From positions 22,574,139 through 22,638,138 of the forward strand of contig OY743168.1 in the NCBI GenBank assembly GCA_963555705.1: a stretch of DNA of 64,000 nucleotides. Reading direction: 5' to 3'. The first letter of the stretch is position 1, and each line of letters opens with the position of its first letter. The notes under the pieces are model-generated. The model searched no databases, was not told the DNA's origin, and saw nothing but the letters and a program-made list of their open reading frames with translations. This DNA comes from Ligustrum vulgare. Lineage: Eukaryota > Streptophyta > Magnoliopsida > Lamiales > Oleaceae. Positions 34,610-47,109 of this stretch are shown here, piece after piece. A program made the position numbers and the translations under genes.

Positions 34610-37600
34610 TCAGCGGACTTTACGAACTTTTTCTTCTTGACCTAATCCAAGAGATTTCTGTGCATTTGCAATACCTTCAGGGTCTGCCCAAACAGAAACA
34701 GAAAAAATTAAAAAAACTTAGGAATTACATGGCTAGAAATATAACGGTTCCTTCAATACATGCCAGACATGCCCATCTGCACTTAAGCCGAAAGAGAATA
34801 AGCAAGCCTATGTTCTTTAACAGTCATTACAAATTAAAAGCCAATTTATAAAAAAACAATTTTTCAAACCACTTTTTAACAACATACATATTCTTTCTTC
34901 ATTTTTTAACCACACATTTTACCTCAAAAAGATAAATAAATCAATTTATAAATGCTAAAGTGTTACCGAAGACAGAAAGAAGCTAGATGGAGAAGTCTAA
35001 GCGAAAAATAAGAGGGTGGGAGGGAAACAAAGCCTTAACCAACCAGCACAACCTCGGTGGTGACTAATATTCATCTGAAGTATGAGCTATTTGTCTGATG
35101 TCGTATTTCTTATTTCTTCAATATCAGGTCTTGTTATTGGCAGGTTAATGTCCAATATTTGTTAATTATTTATGGACTAGGCTCAATTGTAACATATTCT
35201 CCGTGTGTACATAGTGGAGCTAATCTAAACAAATGGAGAAGCAAGAAGTCACTGAATTGAAGCTAATACCGTCTCATGAGGGGGAAACAAAAGGAAAGGA
35301 CAGTAAAAGAAACAGAAGACCCTAATCATAATCTCTTTTTCTATTGAAGTCAAAGGGCAGCACCAGAGAATACACTCCAAGCTTACCAAAGAACTGTGTA
35401 AAGATTCGTGTGAAGAAGCTCAAGTTGCGGGAGACGTTATACGCCATTGCAGGTGGAAGAGGTTTGACAATGGTGTCGATGCTAAAAACACGACCAAGAA
35501 ACTGCACACACATTAAAGAACTACATCAATGATTGTAACGATACAACACATCTTACATACATAATAAATTACACAGTATATAACATTACAAGACACTAAG
35601 GTCTAAGAGTATCTACAATGCTAAACTTTTCACCTTGAATAACTTTTGCCATATGGCAATTAATGTATGAAATTTCTTTCCACATAGGAAGAATGCTTAA
35701 TGAAAAAAAAAAAAAAAAAAAAGAGAATGCCAAATTTCATCTCTAATGCATTATTTCTAATCTCGTAGTCTTACCCATGTGGCATTTTTTTATTTAAATA
35801 AAATAAACTAAAAAAATAACATTTAACCAAAATTGCTTAGTTATCATGATAAAAACATTCTTTCAAGTGTTAGAAAGTGGGCTTGAAACTTTCTTCATTT
35901 ATTATTTTCATGTCATCATGATGGATTTCAAAATTTAAAGCATTGGAGATAAAAATATTGGTACAATGTCTTTCTTAATGATGTGGCAAACATTTTTCAA
36001 TGTGAAAAGTGTAGCATTGTGGATGCTCTAATGACTTCTTTACAATGAATGCAATAATCGTCTCGATGTTAGTTGAAAAAAATTAAATTGGTGGCATGAA
36101 AAAAGATCAAGTGCCAACCGCTGGCACCGTTACGTTGTGGGCCAACATCAAATGTGCCTACCGCTGGCACCATAACGGTGCCAGCGGTTGGCATTTGAAG
36201 ATAACTGTTGGTGGCATACCACTCACAGCCATGGTCAATAATGAAAAAACATAATGTGTGGCTTACTTTGGTACAGGTAGGATGGATGGATCAGGTGAAG
36301 TATTTTTAGAGGTAAGGGTTAAATAACAAACTAGTGTAAAACGTGCTTTATTAGGATAAGAGGATTTGCTTAATCAATATCTTATTTACCAGCTTGCCTC
36401 GATAGGAAGCCAAATCCCTTCGCTATAGACACAGACTTTGTGATACAGAGATTAAAGTATATCGAGAGACAAAAATAAAAAAATATTAAGGTTTCTTTAA
36501 TTCTAGGTCATGTTAGATTAGGTCTATTTCCTTTGTTTTCTATTTAAATTAGATTTCTTTAATTCCGTTCTTAGGTTAGGATTGTTTAAACCCCTAAAAA
36601 TAGAGGTTTAACAATCTATTTTACTTACATTTTGATTTGATTATTGAATACCATCACAATTTTCTCTCTAGTTTCTCTTCTTTGTCTCGTCTCTCTCTTC
36701 TCAATACTTTTTTAACTCCCATAAGTTGCTGAATGGAATATTTGTTAATGAACATCCTTCATCACTTTGTATCAAGTCACTCCGAGTATACGCAGCATGA
36801 GGAACCACCCAGAACTTTGGCTTATATTGAGCTGAGTACAATCTGATAAAGATTGCGGTGAGCATTGTAAACTGATTCGTAGGCACCATAATACATCCTC
36901 TGTCCTCCTAGAGATTCATTTCTGTTCCAGGAGACCCTTAATTTTTCCGATGAATGAAATTGGGGAATAACTATTAAGTTTGGAGGAAGGCATTAGGAGG
37001 TTATGTTGGTGGAGCAAAGGATTTTCCAAGGAGGATGGTTATGGATGAAAAAGAGAGGTGGATAAGCGGATGTGATGGAGAGATTACCTGAAGAAAGGAT
37101 ACAAAATTGAATTAAAGCTGGAAGAATTCAAGATTGAAGAACTCAGAAACGATGAGAGGCGGAAACGCAATCAAATTCATTCACTTTCTAATCACAACAC
37201 TAACCCAACTAAAATTCGAACCAATCTCCAACTTAAAAAAAACTATGCAGCCTGCTTAAATTAAAACGATGCACTAAAAATTAAGTTAAAGAGTTCAATT
37301 CACTCTGAGACCTTGATGCACAATTATGAGCAACCTAAGATGTAAGAACACAACACAATAAAAATAAAACCCAAATTCCCAGCAGAAATAATCATTATCA
37401 AGTTGTTCCTCAGGGCACAAAGATTGTATATTTCTCCCATAATTATAAAATTTTCACCACAAGAACACAGAAATATACCACACTTCACCCAAAAGATATA
37501 CTTACACACGCATATATACAAATACGTTTAAATAAATATATAATTCAATTACTTGGAAGTTTCGCTGGAAGCTGTAGCGGAGTTCAGGGTCGATTTCAGT

Positions 37601-37774
37601 GAGGGAGTCTTCTGCAACGTCGTCGTTTTTGTACTTCTTCTTTCCAGGGACGCGCATTTTGGGTGTTGTACCTGGCTGGTTCGTCACTTTAAGCTTCGCG
37701 TCTTTGAATTTGTCTTCCTTTTCCTCCACCCTCCAAGGAGCTGAAGCCAGCAGCTCTTTCTTACCCTTCGCCAT
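34610..37774 (-). CDS. small conserved plant protein of unknown function (136 aa)
   Basis: Three minus-strand exons, 37774-37553, 35501-35387 and 34683-34610, join in frame over GT-AG introns of 2051 and 703 bp to give 136 aa. The N-terminus MAKGKKELLASAPWRVEEKE is followed by a Lys-rich stretch (DKFKDAKLKV, PGKKKYKND). Then comes DPELRYSFQRNFQ, a more hydrophobic middle (FLGRVFSIDTIVKPLPPAM, then AYNVSRNLSFFTRIFTQFFD) and a basic tail ending LGLGQEEKVRKVR. I recall similar predicted proteins in other plants but know no function. The exon pattern and well-kept frame argue for a real gene. No signal peptide and no known catalytic motif are visible; the charged N-terminus and the middle segment could suit a small peripheral membrane or RNA-binding protein, but this is guesswork. 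A Mutator-type element begins 123 bp upstream of the ATG, and both introns hold MITEs. Confidence 0.85.
34836..34965. mobile_element. small MITE (TTATAAATC family) in intron 2
   Basis: It holds CCAATTTATAAAAAAAC, CCACTTTTTAAC, CACACATTTTACCTC and CAATTTATAAATGC in the family order. It lies in intron 2 of the 136-aa gene. Confidence 0.5.
35607..36028. mobile_element. Tourist-like MITE in intron 1 of the 136-aa gene
   Basis: 422 bp with ends GAGTATCTACAATGCTAAAC and, inward from the right, GAGCATCCACAATGCTACAC. It is flanked by TAA on both sides (35604-35606 and 36029-36031). TIRs of about 27 bp with a 3-bp TAA duplication fit PIF/Harbinger. Confidence 0.85.
36108..36198. repeat. GC-rich inverted repeat, three copies of one motif
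   Basis: GCC(A/T)ACCGCTGGCACC occurs forward at about 36113-36128 and 36156-36171, and in reverse at 36177-36192. The first and third copies form 28-bp arms with few mismatches. The second and third form a tight hairpin (36149-36197) with a 5-base loop. It stands out in a very AT-rich intron. Confidence 0.85.
36480..36700. other. possible old LTR fragment in intron 1
   Basis: T-rich sequence with short repeated blocks (TTTCTTTAATTC, TAGATTAG, TTAGATTTCTTTAATTCC), ending ATTGAATACCATCACAATTTTCTCTCTAG. The end resembles the 3' part of plant LTRs. No partner or duplication is seen, so this is weak. Confidence 0.25.
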
Positions 37775-37896
37775 TATTATCTGAAATTGAATGAATTGAA
37801 TTGATAAAAGCTAGCGTACTGGTTTTGGCTTTCTAAAGGGAATTGGAGAGAGTGGACTGAACGGAGAGTGCGATGTCGTTTGGCTTTTAGTTTATT

Positions 37897-38866
37897 GAGT
37901 AAATGGACCTATAGTTTTTTGTCACTGCTTTTAAGAACCTATCGTTTTTGTTCACGGGGATAAACTTCGAATCATCTTTCTTTGTTTTTTTTTGTCCGAT
38001 AAGAACTACCGCCCACAACCGTTAATTTTTTTTTTGAGTAAATAGCCAAATAGGTATCTGTCTATTAAAGCCATATATCATTTTAGATCGCTACTTATTA
38101 AAGACCTATCATTTAATTAAATGACCTATTGTTTTGAGTAAATAATCAAATAAGAACATATCGTTTTAGGTCGCTGTTTATATAAATTAATTGATAGTTT
38201 CGATAAGAATTTAAGTGAGTTTAAAATAAAATGTTTTACATTCACCATACTTTAAAAAACAAAAAAAATCTATTTTTATCAGTAATTATAATATATTTTT
38301 TTGAGTTCAAAATAGAAAAATTAATTTAAAGCATAAATATGTTCTTTGAATTGTTCAAAATGTGTGTTTATAAACGAAATAGTATTGCTCAACAGAGAAT
38401 TAAAAGATAATTATTTAATTAAAAATAAGAAAAAAATTATCAAATGCATAAACGTATTTTTAAATTGTTCAATGAAGTTATAAAGGGAAATGAAATTTGA
38501 TTGGACAATATTTTAAAAGTAAATTAAAACGCAAAACTTTGAAATAATGGGTGATTCGAGGTAAGATCTTGCAAATAAAAAAAAAGATAGGTCCTTAATA
38601 AGCAGCGACCTAAAACGATAGGTCATTATTTGACTATTTACTCAAAACAATAGGTCCTTAATTAAATAATAGGTCCTTAATAGGCAGCGAGCTAAAACGA
38701 TAGGTCCTTATTTTGCTATTTACTCGAAAAAGATTTAACGGCAGTTAACGAAGATCTTTATCGGGTAAAGAAAAATGATTCGGGTCTAATTTTGCAAAAA
38801 CAAAAAATATTAGATCCTTAATAGACAGCGACCTAAAACGATAGGTTTTTATTTGTCTATTTACTC
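37897..38866. mobile_element. Mutator-type foldback element with 9-bp target duplication
   Basis: 970 bp flanked by TAGTTTATT on both sides (37888-37896 and 38867-38875). The ends read GAGTAAATGGACCTAT and, inward from the right, GAGTAAATAGACAAAT. Arms of about 300 bp contain repeated blocks (GACCTATCGTTTTAGGTCGC and complements such as GCGACCTAAAACGATAGGTC). A 9-bp duplication with long inverted arms points to a non-autonomous MULE. No transposase frame is present. Confidence 0.85.
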
Positions 38867-38875
38867 TAGTTTATT

Positions 38876-40439
38876 CTTAGGTAAACCTAAATCGCTAATG
38901 GTCATTAAATTTTGAGGTAATTAGAACATATTTGACTCTTTATATTTAAAGAACATATTTTACACAATACAGAGCATCTTTAAATTTAAAGAGTAAAGTT
39001 TTTTACAATCTTCAATAAACTCTTTATTTTACTTTTTCATAAAAGTATTTATTGTCTTTCTTTATTTTTAGTTAATATTTTTTTTTTAAAAGTGAATGAT
39101 CAATGATATCAAATATGTAATAAAGAAAGTTAATGTAAGAACAATATTGAAAATTAGAACTTTTTGAATGCATTTAATAATAGAGAGTAAGTTTGGAGAG
39201 TCAAACTCACTCTCTTAATTAAAATGTTAAAATAGAAAATTTATTTTAATGAAATTTTAAGGATTGATTCTTCAAAATAATGAGTATATCAAATTTAAAG
39301 GGTCTATTGAACTCTTGTAATCGGAGTTTCGTACTAGTGTTTAACCCATTAAAATTCTAAACGACATTATTTAAATGTCATTGTATAATCAAAATGCATT
39401 ATTGATTACGTCAAGTCAACAAAAATCGTTATTAAAAATAGTGTGAATTTGCCTATGATTGAAACGTGAAAATCTGACCAAAATTAAAGTTACATTAATT
39501 CTACCCAGTAATCAACAGTTAAAGATTTGAATGGTTGTTGTTGACATATAAAAATATGCAATTCGAAAGTCCAACGCAAATGTCCAAAAATGAGGAATTC
39601 AAGAGGATCTGTGCAAATATTAAGAAAATTGCTCATGTTAGATGAATGTTCAAGGCGAGTAGGCGAATGGAGCAGTAACTGGACAATCGGAGCATTGGAC
39701 AATGCAGGATTAAAAAGATAGTTTTTCGACTTAACCTATGATTTACAATAATGGTAATGGAGTCGTTATTGACAATTATTAAATTGTGAACCATTACGTA
39801 TATCATTGTGGGAAGCTATTAGAAGGAGTTATTGGTGCAAAGTAGTAAGAAGTTACAGACAATTATAGAATGAAACTCACGCAAGTACAAATCATTAAAT
39901 TATAAAAGACATGAAGCAACACGAAGACAATACTACGAAATCAACTCTCAAACTGAAAAGATTTTTATAGAACTTTCCTTAGTTAAATTTGTGTTCTTAC
40001 ACACCTTGAAGGTATCTTGTAAATTAAGTACTTTTAACAAAAACAAACCTTCTTGAGATTTTATCTCAAGAGGTTTGTCCCCTACACATTCGTCTGGTCC
40101 ATTTTTGAATTGTCAGCACAAATTGTTGAGAAACAATTTGGCATGTCTAGTGTGACCCTTGGTGTAAGAAATGTTTGAAGCATCATGCCTCATAAGAATA
40201 TCTTATAAGGAGCTGGCAACACAGTGACATGTCCCTTCTGTGATTGAGCAATTTGAAAGTCGGCAAAGCACCTCGAAGATAGAAGGATCTCACAATCGTT
40301 ATGAACCAGCGACAAAGTTAAACCCACGTACCACGCGTGCACTACTGGGAGAACTAACTCGAGACATTATTGAGTAGGTAAACTTGCAAAATATTCATAT
40401 TATAGAGAAACTTGCTCAATGGAAACATGCATTATGACA
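38876..40439. other. non-coding spacer
   Basis: AT-rich with no gene recognised. A short hairpin with arms AACCTTCTTGAGAT/ATCTCAAGAGGTT lies at about 40047-40075. The segment next to the gypsy remnant may contain its decayed 5' LTR, but I could not define it. Confidence 0.4.
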
Positions 40440-40748
40440 ATATGACCAAATATTTGGGCACATTAAACGAACTTATGAACAAATTGGTATGCCAAACATG
40501 TCAATTAAATCATATTGGAGGGGTAACTATTTCCAAACCAGTAGTCTAATAGGCAATAACTATCCAATTGAAAACACAAACACTGGTTCGCCAAACATAA
40601 ACACTAATCAAAGCCTAGAAACAACACATATTGGACCATGCAACATGGGGGTCTTGGACCTTCTAATGCAAAAGGTGTTGGAACATCTAATATGGGGGGA
40701 TTCTTAATTTGAAGAAAAATATTCAAAACATAGGACACGAATGAAGGA

Positions 40749-41330
40749 ATGAATCCACTCTTCAATGGTAACAATGAACCAAACAACCCATTCATGGCTA
40801 ATGTGAGAGATAATCATGTTAGACCACCAGCAGTACCTTATTTACTACAACCAGTAGGAGCTCCATTTGAACCCAATGTCACGTTGAGAGAGCAAATAAC
40901 AGAAATCCTGGAAGATCAATTGGACTTTGGAATTCAGTCAGTAATTCATCCAACATACAAAAAACCTTATCCAAACTGGATATGTCAAGCAAATCTTTGG
41001 CCTAGAGGATTTAGAGTAACTGAATTTCCTTTTTTCACTAGTTTAAGGGAGGTGTCTACTTTAGAATACATATGGCATTTTACTTTACAATATGGTGAAG
41101 TTACTAATTACTATAAAATGAGATTATTCCCAAATTCACTCACTAAGCTTGCTTTCTCATGGTTCATTAATTTGTTATGGAATTCTGTTAAAGCTTGGAA
41201 ACAGTTGGAGCAGTTATTTCATACCAAAGTTCATGAAACTGAATCATAAGTTACTTTGGCAGATTTAGCAAACTTACATCAACAACAAAATGAATGGACG
41301 AAGTCTTTTTTTCAAATATTTAAATGGTTA
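40749..41330 (+). pseudogene. gypsy gag remnant
   Basis: 166 open codons. The part from about 40975 reads WPRGFRVTEFPFFTSL, EYIWHFTLQYGE, RLFPNSLTKLAFSWFINL and WKQLEQLFHTKVHE, the retrotransposon gag core (PF03732-like pattern). A TAA at 41247 interrupts it, and VTLADLANLHQQQNEWTKSF continues in frame after the stop. Confidence 0.8.
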
Positions 41331-42593
41331 GGAGCAAATATTTTATTGCCTTACTAGGAATAAAATTTGTTAAAATCGCTCAAAATTATTTCAGTTTTGA
41401 ATTAAAAGAGAAATTCCAAGATAGGGAGTTTCTTGATCTCTTTTAATTTAGCGTTTAAATGTAAAGGATTGTTAAGAGAAGATGAACAAATTAAGAGCTC
41501 TAGTAAATGAATTTATCATAGAAATCCTAATTTTGATATATATGCTATTGATAGTGGTCAAGATGAGGTTGAAATATTTTTGGCCAAATTGGTGAAAGGA
41601 GACACATATGCATGTCCTGTATTAATCAAATTAGAATCATCAAATAAGGACGAACTAGCAAAAGTAGAAAATAAGAAAGCTAGAACATTCTCATTTGATG
41701 TAATAAAAGCTAAAGCAATATTTGATCAGCTATATAAAGACTAGCAAGATAATATTACAAAATGCTATTGAATCTGGGTAAATTACATTTGAATCAAAGA
41801 GAAAGATGGTGGTGGATGAGAATCCATTCCCACAGTTTGTGGATGTTGATATGATTATCCCTAAATTTAACAAACTTGACCTTCCAAAGTTCAAACTAGT
41901 AGTAGATGAGGGAGAGGACAAACCACGTCTCATTGCTTCTGAACGTTTAAGGGGAAAAGCTATTGATGAAGGAAAGCAAAATTTGTGTGGTGTCAGAAGG
42001 AACTGGGAAAGCAGCAAATGAAATGATGGCATGCAGGCAACAATTACACAAAGTCAATGCCATTGAGTCCTCGCTGTTTAGAGGGGCTCAACCAACGTTC
42101 ATTTTGATACCTCACCCCTAACCATGGCCATAAACTATATATTAACTAATGAATTCAAAAACAAGACAAGCAGCGAAGTAGTTACCAAAGAACCATAAGA
42201 GGTAGCTTGTTTATTAGAATGTGAAAGAAACACTCTAATGATTTGGATGTACAAGTTAAGGAAGTATGTGAGTTAGAGGACGATGGGATGACTTATATAG
42301 AAGAAGATATTGATTTAGATGCAAAGTGCATAATAAGGGAAGTTTATCATTTTAAACTCCTCAAGCAATTATATCAAGAAGGTAATCCAACAGTAAACTT
42401 GTTGGGTGAATCATGTGGGTGCTCGTTTGATTATCTCATCCTCTATGGAATGACCAAGATGGAAAAAAGAGTACCTCATGCTAAAAAAATAAGGGTTACC
42501 CCCCAAAGACATTTCTTCCACCTACAGGTTAGGGAGAGTCATTAGAGAGTTCCGTGCAAGTGGGAGAAAGCTAAAGAGGTTAAAAGTAAGGAA

Positions 42594-43016
42594 ATGTTGC
42601 AAGTAGATGTTTCGAGTAGAAGTGGAGTGGAAAAGGATAATCAAGAATTGGAGGTAGAATCAACGGAGAAAATCATGTTCATGAAACCTTTATTGAGCAT
42701 GACCAAGCACTTAAGGCCCTTATATATAAAGGCCTTAATTGATGGCATTCCAGTATCCAAAGTGCTAATTAACAACGGGGCAACCATAAATAGTATTCCT
42801 TACAGGATGATAATAAAGTCTGCCAAATCTGAAAGTGATATAATCCCAACAGAAGAAGTGTTGACCAATTTCAATGGAGGAGCAACTTCGACCAAAGGGG
42901 TAATGATTTTGGATGTAGCAGCAGGAAGTACAACAAAGACCACCATTTTCTTCATAATAGATGGTTCAACTAGTTACAATGTACTGTTTGGAAGAGACTG
43001 GATACATGAAAGTTAG
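42594..43016 (+). pseudogene. gypsy aspartic protease remnant
   Basis: RPLYIKALIDGIPVSKVLINNGATINSIPYRM in two parts, ending SYNVLFGRDWIHES, is a retropepsin-like domain. The expected active-site Asp (VDNGA or VDTGA in relatives) is Asn here (LINNGATIN), which should abolish catalysis. Confidence 0.75.
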
Positions 43017-43739
43017 CGCATCTACTCATCGCTCCATTATTGTTTTGTATTGTGGAATGACAAAGGTAAGGCTGAACCGCTGAAGTTGTATAGGATGATC
43101 AACAACCTTTTATTGTAGAAGTTAACTTAATAGAACGATTCATGTATAAATGAAGATTATAGGCCAGTTAGGGTGTTTCAAGAAGGGAAAGAGATACAAG
43201 TAGTAGCACAGAACGATGAACCATATTCGGTGAGGAGTTATTTACTCAAATAAGGTCAAATATAGTGACCTTTGAGGAGCCAATAATTAATAAAAAGACA
43301 ATCAAAGAGTTATAATAGGAAATAAATCACAATAGAACTTGGCTGAAATTGTGGTCTTTAACACTAGAGAAGAACAAAATAGTTGTTTTCGGTCTAGAAC
43401 ATAACTTACAAAGCGAAGTCAATAAGGTGGATTGCTTGGGAAAAAGAGATATTAAAAAAAAACTTGAGGGAAATTTGATGAAGATTGCGAAGCCAGTATA
43501 TGCTCAAGCACAAGATCCTTTAAGCAAGGTGAAGATTGGTGATGAAGGAGAAGATCGTCTAATCTTTATCAGTCAATTACTCAATAAAGAGGTAAGTAAC
43601 AAGTTAATCTCTTTATTAAAAGAGTATAAAGATTGTTTTTCCTGTGAATATGAACAAATGTCAAGTCTAAAAAAATCTAATGGAACATTGGTTACACACC
43701 AAGTCAAGCTTTAAGCCTCATAAACAATAATCTAGATGT

Positions 43740-44420
43740 TTTGCACACAATTTATTGCCTGAAATAAGAATGAAAGAGTGATTGCTAAAAGTAGGTTTTA
43801 TTAGGACAACCAAATATGTTGAATGGTTGTCTGATATTGTGCTCTTATTAAAAAAGAATGGTAAAATGAGGGTATGCATAGACTTTAGAAACTTGAATTT
43901 GGTAGTGCATAAAGACGAATACCCTATGCCTACGATAGATTCTTTAGTTGATTCCACTGTCAGACACATATCGTTTTCTTTGTATTATGGGTATAATCAA
44001 ACTTAGACAGCTCAAGAGAATGTACATAATACTGCTTTTAATTGTCCATGTGCTTTAGGGTGTTACGAGTGGATAGTTATGCATTTCGACCTAAAAAATG
44101 CTTGGCCACTTACAATAGGCAATGAACTTAATTTTTCTTGATTTAATTGATGAATTTATTGAAGTGTACATAGAAGGTATAGTGGTCGGTCAAATCACTC
44201 AAAGAAGAAGATCATCATTTTCACCAACTAAAACTCTCATTTGAGTGAATGATACAGTAAAAATTGAAATTGAACCTTTTAAATGTGCATTTGGTGTAAA
44301 TGCAGAAAACTTTTTTAGGTTTCTTGGTACATGAAAGGGAAACTGAGCTTGATAAAAATAAAGCAAAGGCTATCCTAGAGGCCAAACCATCTAACAGTAA
44401 AAAAGAGTTGTAAAGATTTT
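43740..44420 (+). pseudogene. gypsy reverse transcriptase remnant
   Basis: The frames carry VGFIRTTKYVEWLSDIVLLL, KKNGKMRVCIDFRNLNLVVH and KDEYPMPTIDSLVDS, then, after stops, FNCPCALGCYEWIVMHFDLKNA. The catalytic YIDD box is replaced by YIEGIVVG at about 44166. PFKCAFGVNAENFFRFLG follows in another frame. Confidence 0.8.
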
Positions 44421-44954
44421 TAGGTCAAGTTAACTTTTTAAGTCATTTCATTTCCAATTGTTTAGGGCGAATAAAAGTTTTTTTGCCTATTTTAAAGCTC
44501 AAATGTCAAAACGAATCTGTCCGGGTAGAAGAACATCAAAAGAATTTTCATAGCCTGAAGGTTTACTTATTAATTCCACCTGTCTTGGTCTCACCTTTCA
44601 AGGACGGTCAGTGAAAGTATTCATATCAGTAGAAAAAAAAAAAAAAAGTCTACACCTGAAGTGGCTGCTCAAGGAAATCAATTGGGCAAAGAAAGAGTAA
44701 TTTACCACCTTAGTAGGAAATTGACTAAGTGTGAATGTAATTATTCAGTTATAGAAAATTATGCTTAACTCTTTATTTTACCTGTACGAAACTAAGTGCT
44801 TATCTTAGGTCTGTTAAATATTTAGTATCCAAAGTAAATTTGATCAAGTACATGTTTTTTCTTCCTATTTTGCATCAAAGAATTGAATTGTGGAATTTAG
44901 ATTTCTGAGTTCGAGATAAAATATGTGCCATGAAAGGCCTTTAAAAATCAAGAA

Positions 44955-45254
44955 TTGGTTTATTTCTTGGCCGATCATCCATATGTTAATGTTCTAAAAG
45001 AAATAGAGTTGGAATTTGACATGTGCGAGATGAAAACTTGGACATTATACTTTGATGGTTCAAAAATTGCTAAGGGTGTAAGAGTTGGTGTAGTTTTAAT
45101 AGAGCCTTTTGGAGTGAACTATCAATTCTTCTTCACTTCAGACGATCTATGCATCAATAATCAAGCTAAATATGAAGCACTCATCTTAGTCCTGGAATTA
45201 TTACTAGAAATGAGAGTAAAAAATGTGATTGTTAAGGGAGATCTTAATCAGTAA
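44955..45254 (+). pseudogene. gypsy RNase H remnant
   Basis: 99 codons including WTLYFDGSKIAKGVRVGVVL, then NNQAKYEALILVLELLLEM and VIVKGD. This is the plant gypsy RNase H pattern; the family's usual AEYEAL is AKYEAL here. Confidence 0.75.
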
Positions 45255-45649
45255 TTATTCAATTAAATGGTACATTCAAATGTCAAAATGGTTCTATAAT
45301 AAGCCTATACGAGATTGGTCAAGAATTATTAGAGAAATTTGATCAAGTAGAACTTTAGTACTTAAATAGAATAAATAATGAATTGGCTCAAATGACCTCA
45401 GGATATTCCAAAGTTTTGGGTTTAGAGTCTGTATGTAAATATGAAACGGTAATGCATATAGTACAACGTAAGGCAAAATGACTCAATTGTATGGAACATC
45501 GAAAGATGATAGATTGGATAGAAGAAATAAAAAGGTTCCTAGAGAAACCTTGTAAAAAGGGCGAAATAAAAACAAAATTACGCGCCCTAAAGTATTAATG
45601 ATGGAAAATTATACAAAAAGTGTGTAGATGGTGTCATGCTAAAATGTGT

Positions 45650-46215
45650 AAGTTTGTCAGATGTCAAGATAATTATGACAGAGTGCATCAAGGAATCTGT
45701 GGAGCTCACCAAGCATGAAAAAAACGAGATAGTAGATCATTAGAACTGGGTATTTCTGGCAAAAATGGGCCTATTGTTTGTACAATATGCTAAATGTTGT
45801 TTAGCGTGCCAAAACATGGGCTAATTCAAAGAGTGCCAACTAAGGAAATGCCACCAATCATTAAACCTTGGCCGTTTAGGGGGTGAGGAATGGATTTGAT
45901 GGGAAGAATCTATCCCCCTTAGTCCAAACAACAGACTTTTATCATAGTAGCCATATATTTCTTCACCATATGGGTTGAGACCATTCCTTTAAAGAAAATC
46001 TCTCAAGGAATTATCATAAAGTTTAACTAAGATCATATAATTTAAAAGTTTGGGATACCACAGAACTTAATGATGGATCATGAAACTTCTTTGAATGGAG
46101 ATCAAGTCAAACAATTCTTGGACGAATTTAGTATTAAATTAGTAAACTCAATATCTTATTATGCCCAATCATCTGGCCAGGCTGAATCTTCAAATAAAAT
46201 TCTTAGAAATATAAA
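45650..46215 (+). pseudogene. gypsy integrase remnant
   Basis: A zinc-binding region with HQGICGAHQA is followed by GMDLMGRIYPP, TFIIVAIYFFTIWVETIPLK, FGIPQNLMMDHETSLNGDQV and SYYAQSSGQAESSNKILRNI. Stops break it in several places. The catalytic core is recognisable but not open. Confidence 0.75.
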
Positions 46216-46829
46216 AGGAAGATGATAGATGAAAATGTCAGAAGTTTATATGAATGTTTGATCAATACTCTATAAGCTTATATAACGTCCCCTCGTTTAA
46301 GCACACAAGTCACCCCATTTGAACTCACTTATGGAAGTCAACGTGCAATCAATTTGATTGACTTCGCAAAATAATTTAAATAGTGAACAATATACAGAAG
46401 TCATGACTCAAAATTTATTAGAATTGGACGAATTAAAGTTAGACGTCTAAGATAAATTATAAGCTCAAAAGCAGAAAATTGTTAAATATTATAACAAAAA
46501 GATTATAGCCAAATATTTTAGTTAGAGCAATTGTTAACTATTATAACAAAAAGGTTAAATTTCGTCAATTTTGTCAAATTTCCATGTATGGACATTAAAA
46601 AAGATAAGGGCATTACTGCGCGCACACTATTCTCTCGTCATATTCCAAAATATTTTCAAGTTCCATCTTCTCTTATCGCATTGTAGAAGGAAAGCAGACT
46701 GAATTGATTTGGCTACGGACGACATCTCCCTTTTCAAATTTTGAAAACCTACCAACAAAATTTATTCAAACGAAACGCCAGACTGACTACAAGAATTCCA
46801 TCTGAGAGATCAAATTGACTACAATAATA

Positions 46830-47109
46830 TATTAAGGAATATACAAAAGATTCGGTCGGACCAAGCCAAACGAATCATGCAGCCAGCCCTAACTATATCA
46901 ACATGGAAAAATATCGTTATATTAGTTTCTTATCATTAAAGATTGTATTAGATTATATTTAGATTGATTTAGTCAAAATTGTATTAGATTATATTTAGGT
47001 GATTTAGATTAGATTGATTTAGTTTCCTTTGTATTCAAAACTTTTGTACTATATATATTTGCCAAAGAGCATTAATAAAAATGTGCATTCTCTTATATTC
47101 TTTTCTATA
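46830..47109 (+). repeat. 5' LTR of the TRIM-like element
   Basis: 280 bp, TATTAAGGAATATAC...TTCTTTTCTATA. It includes TACTATATATATTTGCC (TATA-like) and AGCATTAATAAAAATG (polyadenylation-like). Confidence 0.8.

Larger units (their letters stand above)
40440..46500 (+). mobile_element. decayed Ty3/gypsy element, Tat/Ogre-like
   Basis: Gag, protease, reverse transcriptase, RNase H and integrase remnants follow one another on the plus strand in gypsy order, interrupted by many stops and frameshifts. The wording of the remnants (protease RPLYIKALIDG and LFGRDWIH, reverse transcriptase KDEYPMP, RNase H YFDGSK) matches the Tat/Ogre clade as I know it. LTRs were not identified. Much older than the copia element. 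Confidence 0.85.
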
